NCBI GenBank assembly: GCA_022419385.1 | Contig: JAJUBI010000005.1 | Location: 2,418,001-2,482,000, forward strand | Length of the DNA stretch: 64,000 nt | Reading direction: 5' to 3' | DNA from: Paraconiothyrium sp. Pb-2020 | Lineage: Eukaryota; Ascomycota; Dothideomycetes; Pleosporales; Didymosphaeriaceae | Part shown: piece by piece, positions 10,921 through 21,320 of the stretch | Layout of the letters: every line of letters starts with the position of its first letter | How positions within the stretch are numbered: the first letter of the stretch is position 1 | Made by a program: the position numbers and the translations under genes | Notes under the pieces: model-generated | What the model was told of the DNA's origin: nothing | Seen by the model: only the letters and a program-made list of their open reading frames with translations | Database searches by the model: none

Positions 10921-13900
10921 ATGGCAGCGACTCACACATCTGCGCTTGAGGAGTGGGACAATCCTGGGCATGAATTCTATTACCCCAAGAGTACAGCTCC
11001 GATTCTGTCCCCTTCGAATATTTCTGCCGATCACGGCAGAGCGTGGAAACCACACAAGGATCCGTTCAATATGGGTATCACAGGCACAAAGAACTCGCAA
11101 TTTCCCATACGCATGAACTTTATGCAGGGCCATCCTGTGAAGACGTATTTGACCAACCATTTCGAAATAAACATCACCGCAAAACAACTATGGGAGTACG
11201 AAATTTTGGACTTGGACAAGAGAGGCCATACTAGGAGAAAAGTTCGGCAACTTTTCAATAACGCGATTTCAACATGGCCGTTTTTGAACGAAAACAGTGG
11301 CTCATTCGCTACAGACTCTGTTAATACGATTATCTCCTGGGTTCCCCTTCATCATAAAATATCCCCTGGCGTTCATGTAGAACATAAGGGAGATGAAAGC
11401 GCGCAAATCGACGACACGAGTGTTGTATGGAGCCCAATGAATGTCCAAGACGGTAGGGACGGCCAGGACTCTATTTGGGCTCGCTTTCGCCTGGTTGGAA
11501 AGGTTGACATAGCAAAGCTCACCTCAAAGTCGCGCTCCGAAGCAAGGTCGGAACCGGAGTCTGTCGGTAGAGACATCAGCCATATTGAGAGGTGTCTCAA
11601 TATTGTCATCTCAAAGATCCTTACACCTGAGGTGGTACGACTATCTGGAAAGAAATTCTACGTCAGGGCCGGACGCTCCGAGCTTCTAGGAACACGAGGT
11701 GTCTCAGCATCTCTCGAGATCATTCGTGGCTACTACTTTGCTGTGAAACCAGGCATGGGAAATCTTCTCATGAACTTCAACATCGCTACAAGTGCATTCT
11801 TCCGTCCAATCCTTGTGAGCGAATTCCTAAACGATGACGACACCTTCAGTGGCTTTGAGTCTCGATTCGATATACTGAAAAGACTACGCGTGTTCGTGGA
11901 ATACCCTCGCAAGACTTTGAACTCTGCGAAACCAAACGAGTATCCTGATCCATTTGACGGAGCGCCTGCCCGAATCAAGAACATTACTGAAAAAAGCTTT
12001 GATGACATCGAGAAGCTCACGTTTAGAAAGAAGAAACAGGATGATCAAGGCAACTTCAGAGAAGATGCCGCCGGGAACTTCATGTTCGAGAATAAGAACA
12101 CTCATGTGTACAAGCATCTGGAAGAGGGTAGGTTTTGACATTCATACTATAACTAAACCAGATATTAACGCACACTAGTCTTTGGCGAGAAGGTTCAGCC
12201 AGGCAGAAAAGCCATTAATGTGGGCTCCGAGACCAACAAAATCTGGTATGCACAGGAGCATCTTCGCATTATTCCACACCAAATCTACACCAATCCCGTC
12301 CCAGATCACCTTACTGGCTGCATGGTCAATACTGCTGCCCGGGACCCGGACGTTGCGCGGACTCTGATCGAGAACGAAGGTTTGTCCAAACTTGGCATCA
12401 GCCAAGTGGGGGATAGTAAAGTATCTTTCGTAAGTCTATAGTCAATTGAATTATTGAATTTTTGAACTCATATTAATGGTCGACCATAGCCTCATATATC
12501 CCCTAGAACTGTATCCGACTATGCTCCGAGTTCCGTATCAGGTTCTCCCATTCCCTCAGGTCAAATACGATTCGGCTAGCACGAAAGACAAGCCCATTGG
12601 GCAATCTGGCTGGAATCTTCGCGCAGACCATAAATTCTGGCCCAATAAAGAGGTCACTACCATCAAGTACTATCTCATACATGGAACCAGCATGGCCAAT
12701 ACCAAGTTGGGCATGTCTGACGTTGAGAAGTACGAGGAAGCCTTCCGTGCCCAGGTCTGTTCAAGGTTGTTAATCACAGTCGCAAACCTGCAAAAAGTCA
12801 GCCATGAGAACACTCAGATAGGCAACATCGAGAATCTCACCACTGATGAACTTGATAAGGAAATGAAGAAGAAATTTAGAGCTGCGGAGGACGCCCAGCG
12901 GACCTGATGTTGTTGATCATTCCAGCGTTCAACCGTGAGATCTACAGGGTCTACAAAAACCTAGCGGATCGGGTCTACAGTATGCGTTCCATCTGTTTGA
13001 CAATCAAGCAAGACAACTTAGGAAAGTCTCAAAACATGTCAAAGTATATGACGAATGTCGCGATGAAAGTCAACTTCAAGCTGGGCGGTGTAAATACTGT
13101 TGTGCAGGAACTCAAAAATTTCGGTAACGATACTTTGATCCTGGGTGCAGATGTTGTCCATCCGGGTACTGCTGCCTTTGAAGGTTGCCCGTCCATTGCG
13201 AGTATTGTTGGGTCCATCGACCAATCGGCTACGAAGTACTTGGGGTCTATGCGACTGCAGAGCAAGCCCAAGATGGATCGAGAGGTATTGGAAAAAGAGT
13301 GAACTGTCGTAAGTATTCAAGGCTAAATTTTCCCAGATCATCGATGATGTCAAAGAAATGGTCTACGAACGGATCAAAGACTGGAGTAAGAACCGCCCGA
13401 AAGATTCAAAACATATCACTCCGAGTAATATCGTTTACTTTCGGGACGGAGTGAGCGAAGGTCAATACACTGCAGTACTCACACAAGAAGTAGCAAAGAT
13501 CGACGCGGCATGGCAACAATACAAAAAGGATAAGAAGCCGCCGGGCATAACATTCCAACAAAATCTGAAGATAACTGTAGTTGTTGGAGGCAAAAGAAAT
13601 CACACTCGCTTTTATCCGATACTTGGTAACGGAGAAGATGCGGATCCTCGTGGAAACAGGAACTGTCTCCCAGGCACCCTTATCGATCGAGCCGTGACCT
13701 CTCCTTATTATCGTGACTTCTACTTGCAGTCGCACAGCGGCATCAAGGGCACCGCGAGAAGCACCCATTATTTTGTGCTCAAGGATGGTAAAATCAACGG
13801 TCTCAATGCTACGACGCTTCCTAGCAAGGTAATTAGTCGAGCGTACTCACGCGGTAATTGGACTGAACAGCCGCTAATCATTGACACAGATTCATGCGCT

Positions 13901-14330
13901 CTGTTACGCGTACTGCCGAGCCACGACAGGAGTATCCTACGCCACTCCTACATATTATGCAGACCGTCTATGTGAACGCGGTCGTCTGTATATGCCGAAT
14001 ACTCTCAATGGGAATAACGAAGCCATGAAAACTACTCTGCGGAAAGCTAAGGACGGAGAAGTCCAGCGGCTCAAAAATGCGAGAAATGTCCAATTTCGCC
14101 CGAATAACGCTATCGACTACGATTACCAAGTTCACGGTACAAAGAGTCAGCCAGAGGTTGATCAGGAGAAACAAGACCTCAGCAGTCTTGATGATTTCAT
14201 GCGCGCACAAGTTTTGATGTTTGCGCAAGCGGAATTTTATGCGCACAAAAAACCGGATGTGAACAACAATATCTGCAAAACCGGTAACCCTTGGCCGGAT
14301 CTAACTGGACAGCATATGTTCTGGATGTGA
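10921..14330 (+). CDS. Argonaute (QDE-2-like), with apparent frameshift
   Basis: A small-RNA-guided slicer of RNA silencing. Exons: 10921-12127, 12179-12415, 12507-13284, 13337-13828, 13890-14330. This gives about 1,051 aa if one missing base near 12898 is allowed for. Order: N-terminal domain, linker 1 (VKPGMGNLLMNFNIATSAFF), PAZ, MID (MRSICLTIKQDN with the guide 5'-binding region), PIWI. The catalytic set reads Asp in ILGADVVHPG, Glu in MDREII (split by the 13285-13336 intron), Asp in VYFRDGVSEGQY, and Asp in PTYYADRL where animal AGO2 has His, hence DEDD. The frame shifts by one base between EDAQ and DLMLLIIP at ~12890-12903; I found no convincing intron there. The 91-nt intron 2 (donor GTAAAG at 12416) is chosen to keep YPTMLRVPYQVLPFPQVKY in frame. 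Confidence 0.9.
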
Positions 14331-15246
14331 GGCCCGTCTATGGCTATGCTTTTCCTTTTCTCCCTTTCACTTCCGTTCTTGTCTTTCCTTCTCATCAGTA
14401 TCTCACTCTTGTTTTGTTAGATTATCATTTTATTTCTCTCTTCCGTACTCGCGATCTGTACCAATCATCCTTTGAGTCATTATGTACCACCTTACTAAGC
14501 TGCATTGCTATCCCGCCTCATCAACGCTTCTATATCCTTGGAGCATCTACGAAGGTTATCAACTGAGGTAAAGCCGACGCATAGTTGCACCTGAAGAAGC
14601 TTTACGGCTTTTCTTTACTTTCCAACTCTTGTCTCTGCTTCCACTTACTGTCATATGACTATACACTGTTCCGCAATAGTCTCGTTCGATAGACATGCTC
14701 CAATAGACCTGCTTTCACTCAACGCTCCGCTTTTGACCATGATGAGAAATAGTCTGAGTGGATTGATATATAGTAGTCACGGCCATTCATGAACAGCTAA
14801 TCATATAATTCGCTTGTGGATCGATTTAACGGAGTTCACTACCTCCAGAAACACGGACCTCTTTACGAGCAGCCGAGGGAAAGGGTGGGTAAGGAGGCAA
14901 GAGATGTCTATGTCAAGAAAAATTGAGAATTAGGAGAATTTGACCAATATGCTAATAGAGTATAATTTGAAGATTTAACCTCGTGGAAGTACCTGTCAGG
15001 CTATGCTACTTCGAGCTGAAAATACATTCAACAGTCACGCAATCAAAAAGATGGAAACGGCAACAACCTTGGTAGAAAATGTGATGCGTTGCTGCCTAAT
15101 TTCATGCATCATGTGAGACAATCTTGTCAAACCACTGCATCTCGATCGCTGCCTGACAGCAAGCGCAACACTTAGCCGAAGACATACCAGTTTGGAATAC
15201 ATAGTAATAATTACTCGAGAGCACCGCCTGCAACTCGCTTCGAATC
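14331..15246. other. Intergenic, no gene seen
   Basis: The first ~250 bp are pyrimidine-rich and look like the 3' UTR of the Argonaute. The rest, up to the next ATG, shows no supported coding sequence, tRNA or repeat. Confidence 0.5.
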
Positions 15247-16017
15247 ATGACCTCACTCACACACAGCTCCTCACCTCTTCTGATACTGCCTGCAGCCATA
15301 GAAATACCACGTCTTACTTCCGTCAAGCGCAACACAACCTTCAACTACTTCGGCCCGGTCTTTTCCCCGCTCGTCTCCCGCGCAGCATACTTCCTCTTCT
15401 CAAACACAGACGCTCCTGACGAAGCCTTGCTCGCCGCAACACTCCAGACGTTTCTGCAGACCTCGCATGCCGACTGTGCGGGCACGGCCGTTGAAAAGTC
15501 CTGCTGCTGGTTCACGATCCGTGTCACTCGACCGCACTGTGCGTTCAACGTTCCGCGGTGGCACCAGGACGGCCGCATGTATGCGTACGACGAGGGCCGC
15601 GAAGACGTGATCCGGAGTAAATACGCACTTACGCTGCTTGGACCGCAGACACTGTTACTCCCTGCGGAAGACATTGTTTTCACGTCCTTGAAAAAGGCAG
15701 AGGAAGATTTCCTGTGGTGGCGCGGGAAGGCGGACGTGCACACTACGCAGGAAGAGCGTAATGAAGCGCACGAGGCTTTGCGCGGGTGGCTTGCTGAAAG
15801 ATTTAGGGATGTAGAGCGGGTGACCATTGACAAGAGGCAGATAGTGAGGTTTAGCTGGGGAAGGCCGGAGAGCCCGGTGCACTCGGAGCCACGCATAGGG
15901 AGTGATCGGGTATTTATGACGGTGCTATTTGGGAGTGAGAGGGAGCTGAGGAGTATGTGTGAAATTAGGGGGACAGAGTTTGGTCTGTTTAATGGGCTGC
16001 AGGAGAGCACATGTTAG
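15247..16017 (+). CDS. DUF1826-like protein of unknown function
   Basis: A 256-aa intronless protein. Two conserved-looking segments resemble the DUF1826 arrangement: PRWHQDGRMYAYDEG followed by KYALTLLGPQTLLL in the middle, and SPVHSEPRIGSDRVFMTVLF near the C-terminus. The spaced H-x-D and distal H ... R suggest a jelly-roll, iron/2-oxoglutarate-type metal site. That is inference from motif spacing, and biochemical function in this family is not established. No signal peptide. The frame is closed by a stop at 16015-16017. The next gene converges on it, with ends 136 bp apart. Confidence 0.7.
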   Translation: MTSLTHSSSPLLILPAAIEIPRLTSVKRNTTFNYFGPVFSPLVSRAAYFLFSNTDAPDEALLAATLQTFLQTSHADCAGTAVEKSCCWFTIRVTRPHCAFNVPRWHQDGRMYAYDEGREDVIRSKYALTLLGPQTLLLPAEDIVFTSLKKAEEDFLWWRGKADVHTTQEERNEAHEALRGWLAERFRDVERVTIDKRQIVRFSWGRPESPVHSEPRIGSDRVFMTVLFGSERELRSMCEIRGTEFGLFNGLQESTC

Positions 16018-16153
16018 TGGAGGCAAGATATAGCTTGCTTGAGATCGTGAAGGCTGCATTCCGATAATAACATCCGAAAATGCGAAGTACTCTCCTGTTT
16101 GATCCTTGCGCTGCTTTATCCACCCTTCCCCGCTCACAGTCTGCTACCCGCAC

Positions 16154-16970
16154 CTAATTGTTCGCCGTCTTGTCATTGTAGTAATGGATCGTCTGGTCCG
16201 CACAGCCACTGGGTGTCTGGTACACATAGTTCCCTAGATTGATATACATCTGCTGCCCCGTGCACACATACCACGCACTGGGGTTTGGCCGGGTCACGTC
16301 CGACGCACTCCACTGCAAATCGTCGCCTCCGAACTTGAACGTTCCGTATGCGTTTTTCTCGGCGGTGAAGCTCACGGCAAGAGACGCGTTGTTGATGCTC
16401 CGGGTCTTAGAGACTGTCGCATAAAGCGTTTTGACGGCTTCGCCTGGTGCGGACACCAACTGCACTAGCTGTCCATCCTGAACCTGGAATTGGCCTGCTG
16501 TCGTGTAGTCCCCAAGAAGGGCGGGACCTGTGGCATACAGTGGCTTGGTTTGCATGTACTTGTGGTAGTTAGGCGCTGCAACGGCGCGAATCCAGTAATA
16601 ACCGCTCTGCAACGTTGTCCCCGGGCCGCTGCCGGCTGGCTTGCCTGTCGCGATAGGAGTCTCAGGTGTGGTGGGGTCCTGGGGAACGGGATCGACGGGT
16701 ACGGCACCGGGTTGGCATTGCGAGTAGTACTCACTGAGGAGTATTAGAAGATGAGACGGACGAGTGATAGAACGCTGACTTGATAACAACGCAACAGGAC
16801 TCGGTGGCGCATTGCGTGCCTCCAGAGTAGCTCATGCCACCGCCTTCAGAAATGGTCAGCTACGATTCGCATCTCTCGGTCGTGGGAAGGGTACATTGCT
16901 GCCAGTCTCCTACAATAGCTGAGGCCCTGCCAGACAGGGCTGCCAGTATGACCGCTGAGAAGCGATGCAT
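16154..16970 (-). CDS. Secreted CBM1 (cellulose-binding) protein
   Basis: A secreted protein with an N-terminal family 1 carbohydrate-binding module. Three exons, 16970-16895, 16843-16780 and 16733-16154, give 239 aa. Both introns (51 and 46 nt) split the CBM1. Seen: a signal peptide (MHRFSAVILAALSGRASA); the CBM1 spelled across the exons as DWQQCGGMSYSGGTQC ... CCVVINEYYSQCQPG, with all the expected cysteines and the aromatic Y-Y pair; a Pro/Thr-rich linker; then a ~150-aa domain (SGYYWIRAVAAPNYHKYMQ ... AWYVCTGQQMYINLG) with no recognised catalytic motif. Such proteins occur in plant-biomass-degrading and plant-associated fungi. The partner domain could be a second binding or accessory module. 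The product is extracellular. Confidence 0.88.
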
Positions 16971-17445
16971 GTTGATACTAGATAGACCAAGGAAAGAATG
17001 AAGGCAGGCGAGAAGATTGCCAAAGGCTACAGTAACCTAGCGCGAGTTCCATCCTCCCCTAACGCGGTAGATGACCCATCCTGTGGTCGAAGCTGTGTGC
17101 ACGCGGTGCGTTCAATTTAGTGTTCGCAATGTATACACCGTCGGACCGTGGCAGCCGGTGGAATCAAATAGATTAACGACCGGGACACGAAGCGAGCCTG
17201 GGAATCTCCATATAGACGACATATACCTCGCCAGCCAAGAACCGGCCAAGGATGCTAAGTAAAGGCTGCTGGTTCGTATTATAGATTGGAGCTTGATTGC
17301 GTGTGGTACCAAGCTGCATGCCCTGACGGTGTTCGTCGATCGCCGCATAATTGTTGCATCAGTGGAAAAGCCGATCATCCCAGTTCATCTCGACCACTGT
17401 TATAGGCGGTACGACGATGGGTTTCTGAAGACGTATGACCGGTGA
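16971..17445. other. Intergenic, CBM1 gene promoter
   Basis: 475 bp upstream of the minus-strand CBM1 gene and downstream of minus-strand Ctf8. Presumed promoter and 3' UTR. No other gene or repeat seen. Confidence 0.45.
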
Positions 17446-17913
17446 TCAGTTCATTTCTTTGACACCCCCGCCAACTGGCTCTGGCCTCGTTGCGAAAAGG
17501 ATCTTGTACTTCACAATCTCTACAATCTCCAGCTCTTCACCCGCGTTTGCCGCTTCACCATCTCCCATGACCACATCCTCCGCACTGGTGGTCTCTCTCT
17601 TCCTTATTACTGCGAACGGCTTTCCCAACCTCTTAATCTCCCCCGCCATCCTTTGGTTCTTGCCCACATAAAAGTACACCCTCTTCATCCACTTCGTGTC
17701 GTCCTCACCATTTCGATCAGGATCATATAGTGGAAACACGAGCTTTCCAACGTGGGTGCTGGACTGTGCGGCTGCGGGCGGAAAGCGTATGTCGCCCTGA
17801 AGTTCGAGGAGTGCAAGGCCGGAGGGTGTGCGGAGGAGGGGTGGAAGCGGGTTGGAATCCGATGCGGTGGAGGTCGGCGCGAGCGACCGTGGAAGAAGAC
17901 GGACGGTGGGCAT
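17446..17913 (-). CDS. CTF8: Ctf8, alternative RFC clamp-loader subunit
   Basis: A small subunit of the Ctf18-Dcc1-Ctf8 replication factor C variant, which loads PCNA and supports sister-chromatid cohesion; nuclear. 155 aa, single exon. Seen: the family's LPPLLRTPSGLALLELQGDI start, then GKLVFPLYDP, WMKRVYFYVGKNQRMAGEIKRLGKPFAVIRKR, and a C-terminal ELEIVEIVKYKILFATRPEP strand. An in-frame ATG 24 codons upstream (17985) exists, but MPTVRLLPRS fits the family N-terminus better. A ~20-residue acidic/Gly insertion before the last strand is typical of fungal copies. It is divergent from the CCCH gene. Confidence 0.88.
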   Translation of the reverse strand: MPTVRLLPRSLAPTSTASDSNPLPPLLRTPSGLALLELQGDIRFPPAAAQSSTHVGKLVFPLYDPDRNGEDDTKWMKRVYFYVGKNQRMAGEIKRLGKPFAVIRKRETTSAEDVVMGDGEAANAGEELEIVEIVKYKILFATRPEPVGGGVKEMN

Positions 17914-18696
17914 GATGCCTCTTGTTTCGAAGCACAGTTTGATTCGAAGAAGACTGATGTGATCAACCACAGAGGGGATGTTCATGACGGCACAGTGGAC
18001 ATTTTAGTGGGGCAGCAATCGCGACGCGTTTCGTCCGTGCACGCGTTGCCGGCTTGACCCTTTTTCCATCCTCCTACCAAATATTGAACAGACAATGGGC
18101 AATTCGGCATGTGTCGTGCTGCATGTCTTGATCGCATCTTCACGTGAAGTACTGCACCTTTCTTGGCCTGGCTGTTGCGTTTCGAAGGCACTGCTCCAGT
18201 TGTGATATTGTTTAGAACCTACGCGTCTCCCTTCACGCAACACTCGCTCTAGGCAGTAGTTCAGACTCCCTGCTCATGATAGTGTTGTCACTCTATACGC
18301 TACAATGCTAATAATGCGACACCATAGCCATTCCTCAGTGCTAGCCTTTGTCTTCGGTCATTATCCCCCACCGTCACAATGTCGAGCGTTCAGCATTGAC
18401 GCTGCGCAACGTACAAAGTGTTTTCGTCTATCGAAAGTTCACAACGCACCTTACGAGGGTGCCTGCTGCTTCAAAAGGTAAAAGGTGCCCAGGACCTGTG
18501 AGGAAGCCAGAAACCTAAAGCTCGACGTAAGAAGTACAGTAGGCACAACAGCAAGTCGCAAGCTACACTTGCAACTGCGCCATCTCCCCGAAAGAACGAA
18601 TTAGTTCCATCTATTCGAAACTTCTGCAATCATCAACTTGCACGTGCTAAGTATCGTATCTTTGTCAGCTTTTCTCAACCCTTAACAGACTCTAGC
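17914..18696. promoter_or_regulatory. Divergent region between CTF8 and the CCCH gene
   Basis: 783 bp between two divergently transcribed genes; it should contain both promoters. The ~100 bp before 18697 are C/A-rich, as in many fungal 5' UTRs. No further gene seen. Confidence 0.4.
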
Positions 18697-19383
18697 ATGC
18701 CTTCTGCAGCCTATCGCCGCGCCCGGGTCGCGGAAAAGATGCGTAAGCACTCAATGATGACTGGTTCATCTCAAGCTGCAGACGCTCAACAGGAAGGACT
18801 GCTATCCTCAAAGGACGCCGAGGGCCGGACCATCCACTCGTATATCAACGCAAAAGGCGAAACCCTGTTCATCACTGAAGCTCCCCTTCCTGTGTCTTGG
18901 CCTTATACAGACATCAAACCGGATGGCAACGTCGGCGACACGTCGAGAACCTTATACGAGCATCGGCAGCAAAAGATCTTCAAGTCCCTCACGGCTGCGT
19001 TCGAGTGGGGCGGTGAACCCATTGACCCAAAGTCTGTATATAATGCTGTGGACCCTAAGAACTCTTTCCATGCTGAGTAGCTAAAGTACCAAAACAAGGT
19101 GGGCAAGACTTATGCACCTGCCTCTGTCCCGTGTGTCCTGCAGAATGCTAAGGCGGATGGCCTCGACATCCCTAAGGATGACGAAGGGTTCGAAGCGTAT
19201 GCACAACGGTTGAAAGGCGCGAGCAAGAAGGAGTGCCGCTACTGGCCATTGGGTACATGCAAGAACGGCGATAAGTGCGACTTCTACCACGACCCTGTAA
19301 AGACTCCAAACGCTGGCGCACCGATCTCGAATGTGCATTTCCGCCCGAAGCAGGGTATGCGCACTAAGAGTGCTGCTGCTTGA
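18697..19383 (+). CDS. CCCH zinc-finger protein, interrupted by an in-frame stop or 3n intron
   Basis: A probable RNA-binding protein with one CCCH finger near the C-terminus: C-RYWPLGT-C-KNGDK-C-DFY-H, spacing CX7CX5CX3H. The N-terminal half reads from MPSAAYRRARVAEKMRK to SFHAE, then a TAG at 19078-19080. The same frame then continues without break to the stop at 19381-19383. A GT-AG intron, either 45 nt (19036-19080) or 51 nt (to 19086, ending CTAAAG), would remove the stop and keep the frame, because both lengths are multiples of three. The alternative is a nonsense mutation or programmed readthrough. I do not recognise a specific orthologue. Confidence 0.72.
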
Positions 19384-20206
19384 CCTTTTGACCACCTTTA
19401 ATAGGTCTGCTTTTCTTCATTCTTTGCCTAACATTCCTTTTTCAACTTGGCCACACAATAGTACGTAATTTAACTGTGTTTTTACATTAAGCTCTGCTGG
19501 TAACTCTAGGACTTGTTGTCTAAAAGTAAGGCGCTAAGAAGTCCTTGGAGGCTGAAAGCGATTTTCACGTCTATTCTCGGTGCTTTAGCAGGCACTGAGA
19601 TGTAGTCAAGGATGGTATATAATAAGCTCTTCAGGCTCGAGTTTGGGGCTGTTTGAATGATGCATCTGTAATTTTTCATGTCGTACCTAGGCAGGGTCCT
19701 CAATGCCATTTTCTAACACTGCGGCCCTCCCCATGTCGCGCCACGGCATGTGACATTGACCGGTCATTCACAACACATTGTTCATGGCAGATCATCACTT
19801 GGTGGCTGTGCTATCGTTCAATACCTCAAGATAGTCAGTCGTACGAAAGCAGAATTGGCGCGCACTCACGATCTGATTGGTTGTGGACGCACTAGCCACT
19901 GGACTAGCTCCATTGGTGTCCGTCTAGCCAGGGGGACGACCCACCAGCCTCGTCACGCACCAACGCGTCTCGACCTAGCTTCCTCACGCGGTCTCAGCGG
20001 TCTTATGTTTAGACAGCTCCCGAAAGCCTCGAAGCCCGCTTAGGGCGATTGGATTCTCCACAAGTGATCCACAAGATGGAGGCTGGGATTGCGTATCCTG
20101 GGTGACGTTGCCTCCAATGGTTCATGGCGAAGCTATCGATATACAACACTGCCATGTCCCAGTTCGTGTCTCAAGCAATCATTCCCTCGTTCAGTCTGTC
20201 GCTACG
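19384..20206. other. Intergenic, GH16 gene upstream region
   Basis: 823 bp holding the 3' end of the CCCH gene and the promoter of the Crh-type gene. The open frames on the plus strand (19653-20043) lack protein-like composition and overlap each other. I see no gene here. Confidence 0.45.
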
Positions 20207-21320
20207 ATGCATTTCTTAACGTCCAAGCTGCTGCCTCTGCTCTTTGCAAGCGTTGTGACTGCACAGACGACAACATCATGTAATCCCACAGAAAAAAGTA
20301 GATTTTTCCAGTCATTTGGATTGACCATGCTCATATGTGCAATCTCTTGTACCCATCAATCGCTGACTATGTGCAGCATGTGCAGCGGACACCGCCCTCT
20401 CCTCCTCAACATACACCCACGACTTCACCACAGACGGCTTTGATGACGACAATTGGAACATCACTGCCGGAAACGTAACAACAACCTCCTCCGGCGCACT
20501 CTTCACCATCAAAGAGTCCGGCGACGCTCCCACTATTCGTAGCAAGTGGTACATCTTCTTCGGCCGCGTGTCTTTCATCATGCGGTCTTCCCCCGGAACT
20601 GGCATCGTCAGCTCGGCAATCTTGTTGTCAGACGACCTCGACGAGTTGGACTGGGAGTTCCTCGGCGGTGAAGCAGACGTTGCGCAGACCAATTATTTTG
20701 GCAAGGGGGAAAGTAGTACGACGAATAGGGAGGTGGACGTCGCTGCGAGCGGCAGCCAAACCACATCCCACAACTACACAATTGTGTGGAAGAAAGATAG
20801 TACCGAGTGGCTTGTCGATGGTGTGGTGTTGAGGACATTGACAGCGGATGACGCGGTTTCAGGCGGTAATAGTTATCCACAGACACCGATGGATGTGCGC
20901 GTTGGCATCTGGGCGGGCGGCGATAGCAGCAATGCGGAGGGCACGATTGAATGGGCAGGTGGGGACACGGATTATAGCCAGGGACCGTTTGAGATGGTGC
21001 TAGAGAAGGTGGAAGTGGTCAACGACAACCCGGGCAGTAGTTATACATACGGGGATACCAGTGGGGATGCCGATAGCATTGATGTTGGTGACGAGGATGC
21101 GACGACTTCTGCATCGTCACAGTCGTCAAGCACGAAGACACGTACTGCAAGTGGTAGTGCTGCCGGGAGTACGGAAACAGCAACGGCGACGCAATCTGGC
21201 ATGTGGTGGACGACTAGTGCAGAAGCACTTGTGTCTAAATCACAATCCGAGGGAAACCAGGTTTCTGTGCAGGTTACCTGTTTTGCAATAGTACTAAGCA
21301 CTTTGTTGGCGCTACTGTAG
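20207..21320 (+). CDS. GPI-anchored GH16 Crh-type chitin-glucan transglycosylase
   Basis: A cell-wall enzyme linking chitin to beta-1,3/1,6-glucan (Crh1/Utr2 family, GH16). Two exons, 20207-20297 and 20377-21320, give 344 aa with a 79-nt GT-AG intron. Seen: a signal peptide (MHFLTSKLLPLLFASVVTAQ), the Crh N-terminal disulfide region CNPTEKTCAADTAL, and the catalytic DELDWEFLG (nucleophile Glu, central Asp, acid/base Glu). There is a Trp/Gly-rich glycan-cleft stretch (VRVGIWAGGD) and a Ser/Thr-rich stalk. A C-terminal hydrophobic tail (CFAIVLSTLLALL) preceded by small residues fits a GPI signal. No CBM18 is visible, so it is closer to Crh1/Crr1-like forms without the chitin-binding module. Confidence 0.9.

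Noticed and set aside
12754..12879. 126-nt intron that would avoid the Argonaute frameshift
   Set aside because: It would delete a helix that looks like genuine MID sequence and is twice as long as most introns here. It is kept only as an alternative.
15345..16010. 221-codon frame antisense to the DUF1826-like gene
   Set aside because: It lies entirely within the better-supported sense gene and shows no recognisable motif.
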